A stretch of 64,000 nucleotides of DNA, from assembly GCF_002092855.1 (NCBI RefSeq), contig NZ_LVLC01000001.1:558001-622000 (forward strand), written 5' to 3'. Made by a program: the position numbers and the translations under genes. Below the pieces are notes generated by a model, which was not told where the DNA came from, searched no databases, and saw only the letters and a list, made by a program, of their open reading frames with translations. The stretch's first letter is position 1. Each line of letters opens with the position of its first letter. Origin of the DNA: Campylobacter concisus. Its GTDB lineage: Bacteria; Campylobacterota; Campylobacteria; Campylobacterales; Campylobacteraceae. Positions 63,798-64,000 of the stretch are shown piece after piece.

Positions 63798-64000
63798 TTA
63801 TGGAAGTACTTTGAAATCTGCACGTCTATTTTGAGCATCGCAAGCTTTTGTTTTATCTGTGCAAACTGGATTGCTTTCACCAAAGCTAACTACAGCGATT
63901 CTATCAGCACTAACGCCATTTCTTACAAGAGCATCTTTAGCGCTTTTAGCACGTTTTAAACCAAGAGCATAGTTATACTCATCTGTACCCCACTCATCGC
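63798..64000 (-). CDS. pal: Peptidoglycan-associated lipoprotein Pal/Omp18 (partial, C-terminal part)
   Basis: The last 67 codons of an OmpA-like domain: DEWGTDEYNYALGLKRAKSAKD, with the helix that contacts diaminopimelate, then VVSFGESNPVC and QNRRADFKVLP. The 5' part lies beyond base 64000. Pal is an outer-membrane lipoprotein bound to peptidoglycan, partner of TolB and CpoB. A Cys pair (PVCTDKTKACD) may form a disulfide. Confidence 0.95.
   Translation of the reverse strand, partial: DEWGTDEYNYALGLKRAKSAKDALVRNGVSADRIAVVSFGESNPVCTDKTKACDAQNRRADFKVLP

Noticed and set aside
1-64000. CRISPR arrays, insertion sequences, prophage, rRNA, poly-G phase-variation tracts
   Set aside because: Looked for while reading; no spaced direct repeats, transposase-like protein, integrase or G/C run of eight or more was seen.

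Overview
The window looks like chromosomal DNA of a Campylobacter, most likely of the C. concisus / C. curvus type rather than C. jejuni itself. The basis is low GC, tightly packed genes with ATGA or TAATG junctions, TATAAT-type -10 boxes without clear -35 boxes, and gene order. From memory of C. jejuni NCTC 11168 I recognise four syntenic blocks: Cj0060-Cj0068 (fliM to sppA), Cj0891-Cj0899 (serA to the HIT protein and DJ-1), Cj0932-Cj0937 (pckA to the VIT1-like protein) and Cj0112-Cj0138 (pal to rimP). No phage, insertion sequence, CRISPR array, rRNA or homopolymeric phase-variation tract was seen. The only tRNA is tRNA-Leu(GAG).

Layout. 1-5510 (minus): aroQ-pepQ-folK-flhF-flhG-membrane protein-fliA-fliM, placing flagellar regulators behind housekeeping genes. 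5595-7663 (plus): an amidohydrolase probably acting in the futalosine menaquinone route, then sppA. 7717-9605 (minus): gluQ, an RRM RNA-binding protein and a DJ-1/PfpI protein. 9690-9947 (plus): a small SelW/Rdx-like selenoprotein whose CxxU motif is encoded by an in-frame TGA, with a SECIS-like hairpin behind it; it is missed if TGA is read only as stop. 10291-20112 (minus): the run pheS-pheT-aroA-ispH-rpsA-membrane protein-serA-efp. 20231-24292: HIT protein, a soluble TlpD-like chemoreceptor with a CZB zinc domain, argH and two unknown proteins. 24296-27238 (minus): GNAT-copZ-copA copper efflux. 27382-29962 (plus): yebC, cyclophilin and a dicarboxylate/glutamate symporter.

30316-39843 (minus) couples uptake and C3/C4 metabolism: three tandem neurotransmitter:sodium symporter (NSS) paralogues, a TRAP permease pair (dctQ, dctM) with no binding protein beside it, then pycB and pckA. 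40049-41401 (plus): a stand-alone atpE, tRNA-Leu(GAG) and a ferritin-like/VIT1 iron exporter. 41398-52916 (minus): tyrA, M23 peptidase, lpxC, tsaB-like, thrB, ylxR, infB, rbfA, rimP, fhs, a lipoprotein and ribD. 53006-59673 (plus): bamA, then accD-rlmH-dksA-membrane protein-dus-recO. 59905-64000 (minus): slyD-fabD-mtnN-ttcA and, upstream, cpoB and the end of pal.

Most of the window is conserved core genome. The most interesting items are the selenoprotein with two back-to-back hairpins after its UGA, a tsaB-like gene whose reading frame has no normal start codon at its true 5' end, the triple NSS plus orphan TRAP cluster, the RRM gene transcript that probably begins with a hairpin and U-run, and the metal-binding tail of SlyD.
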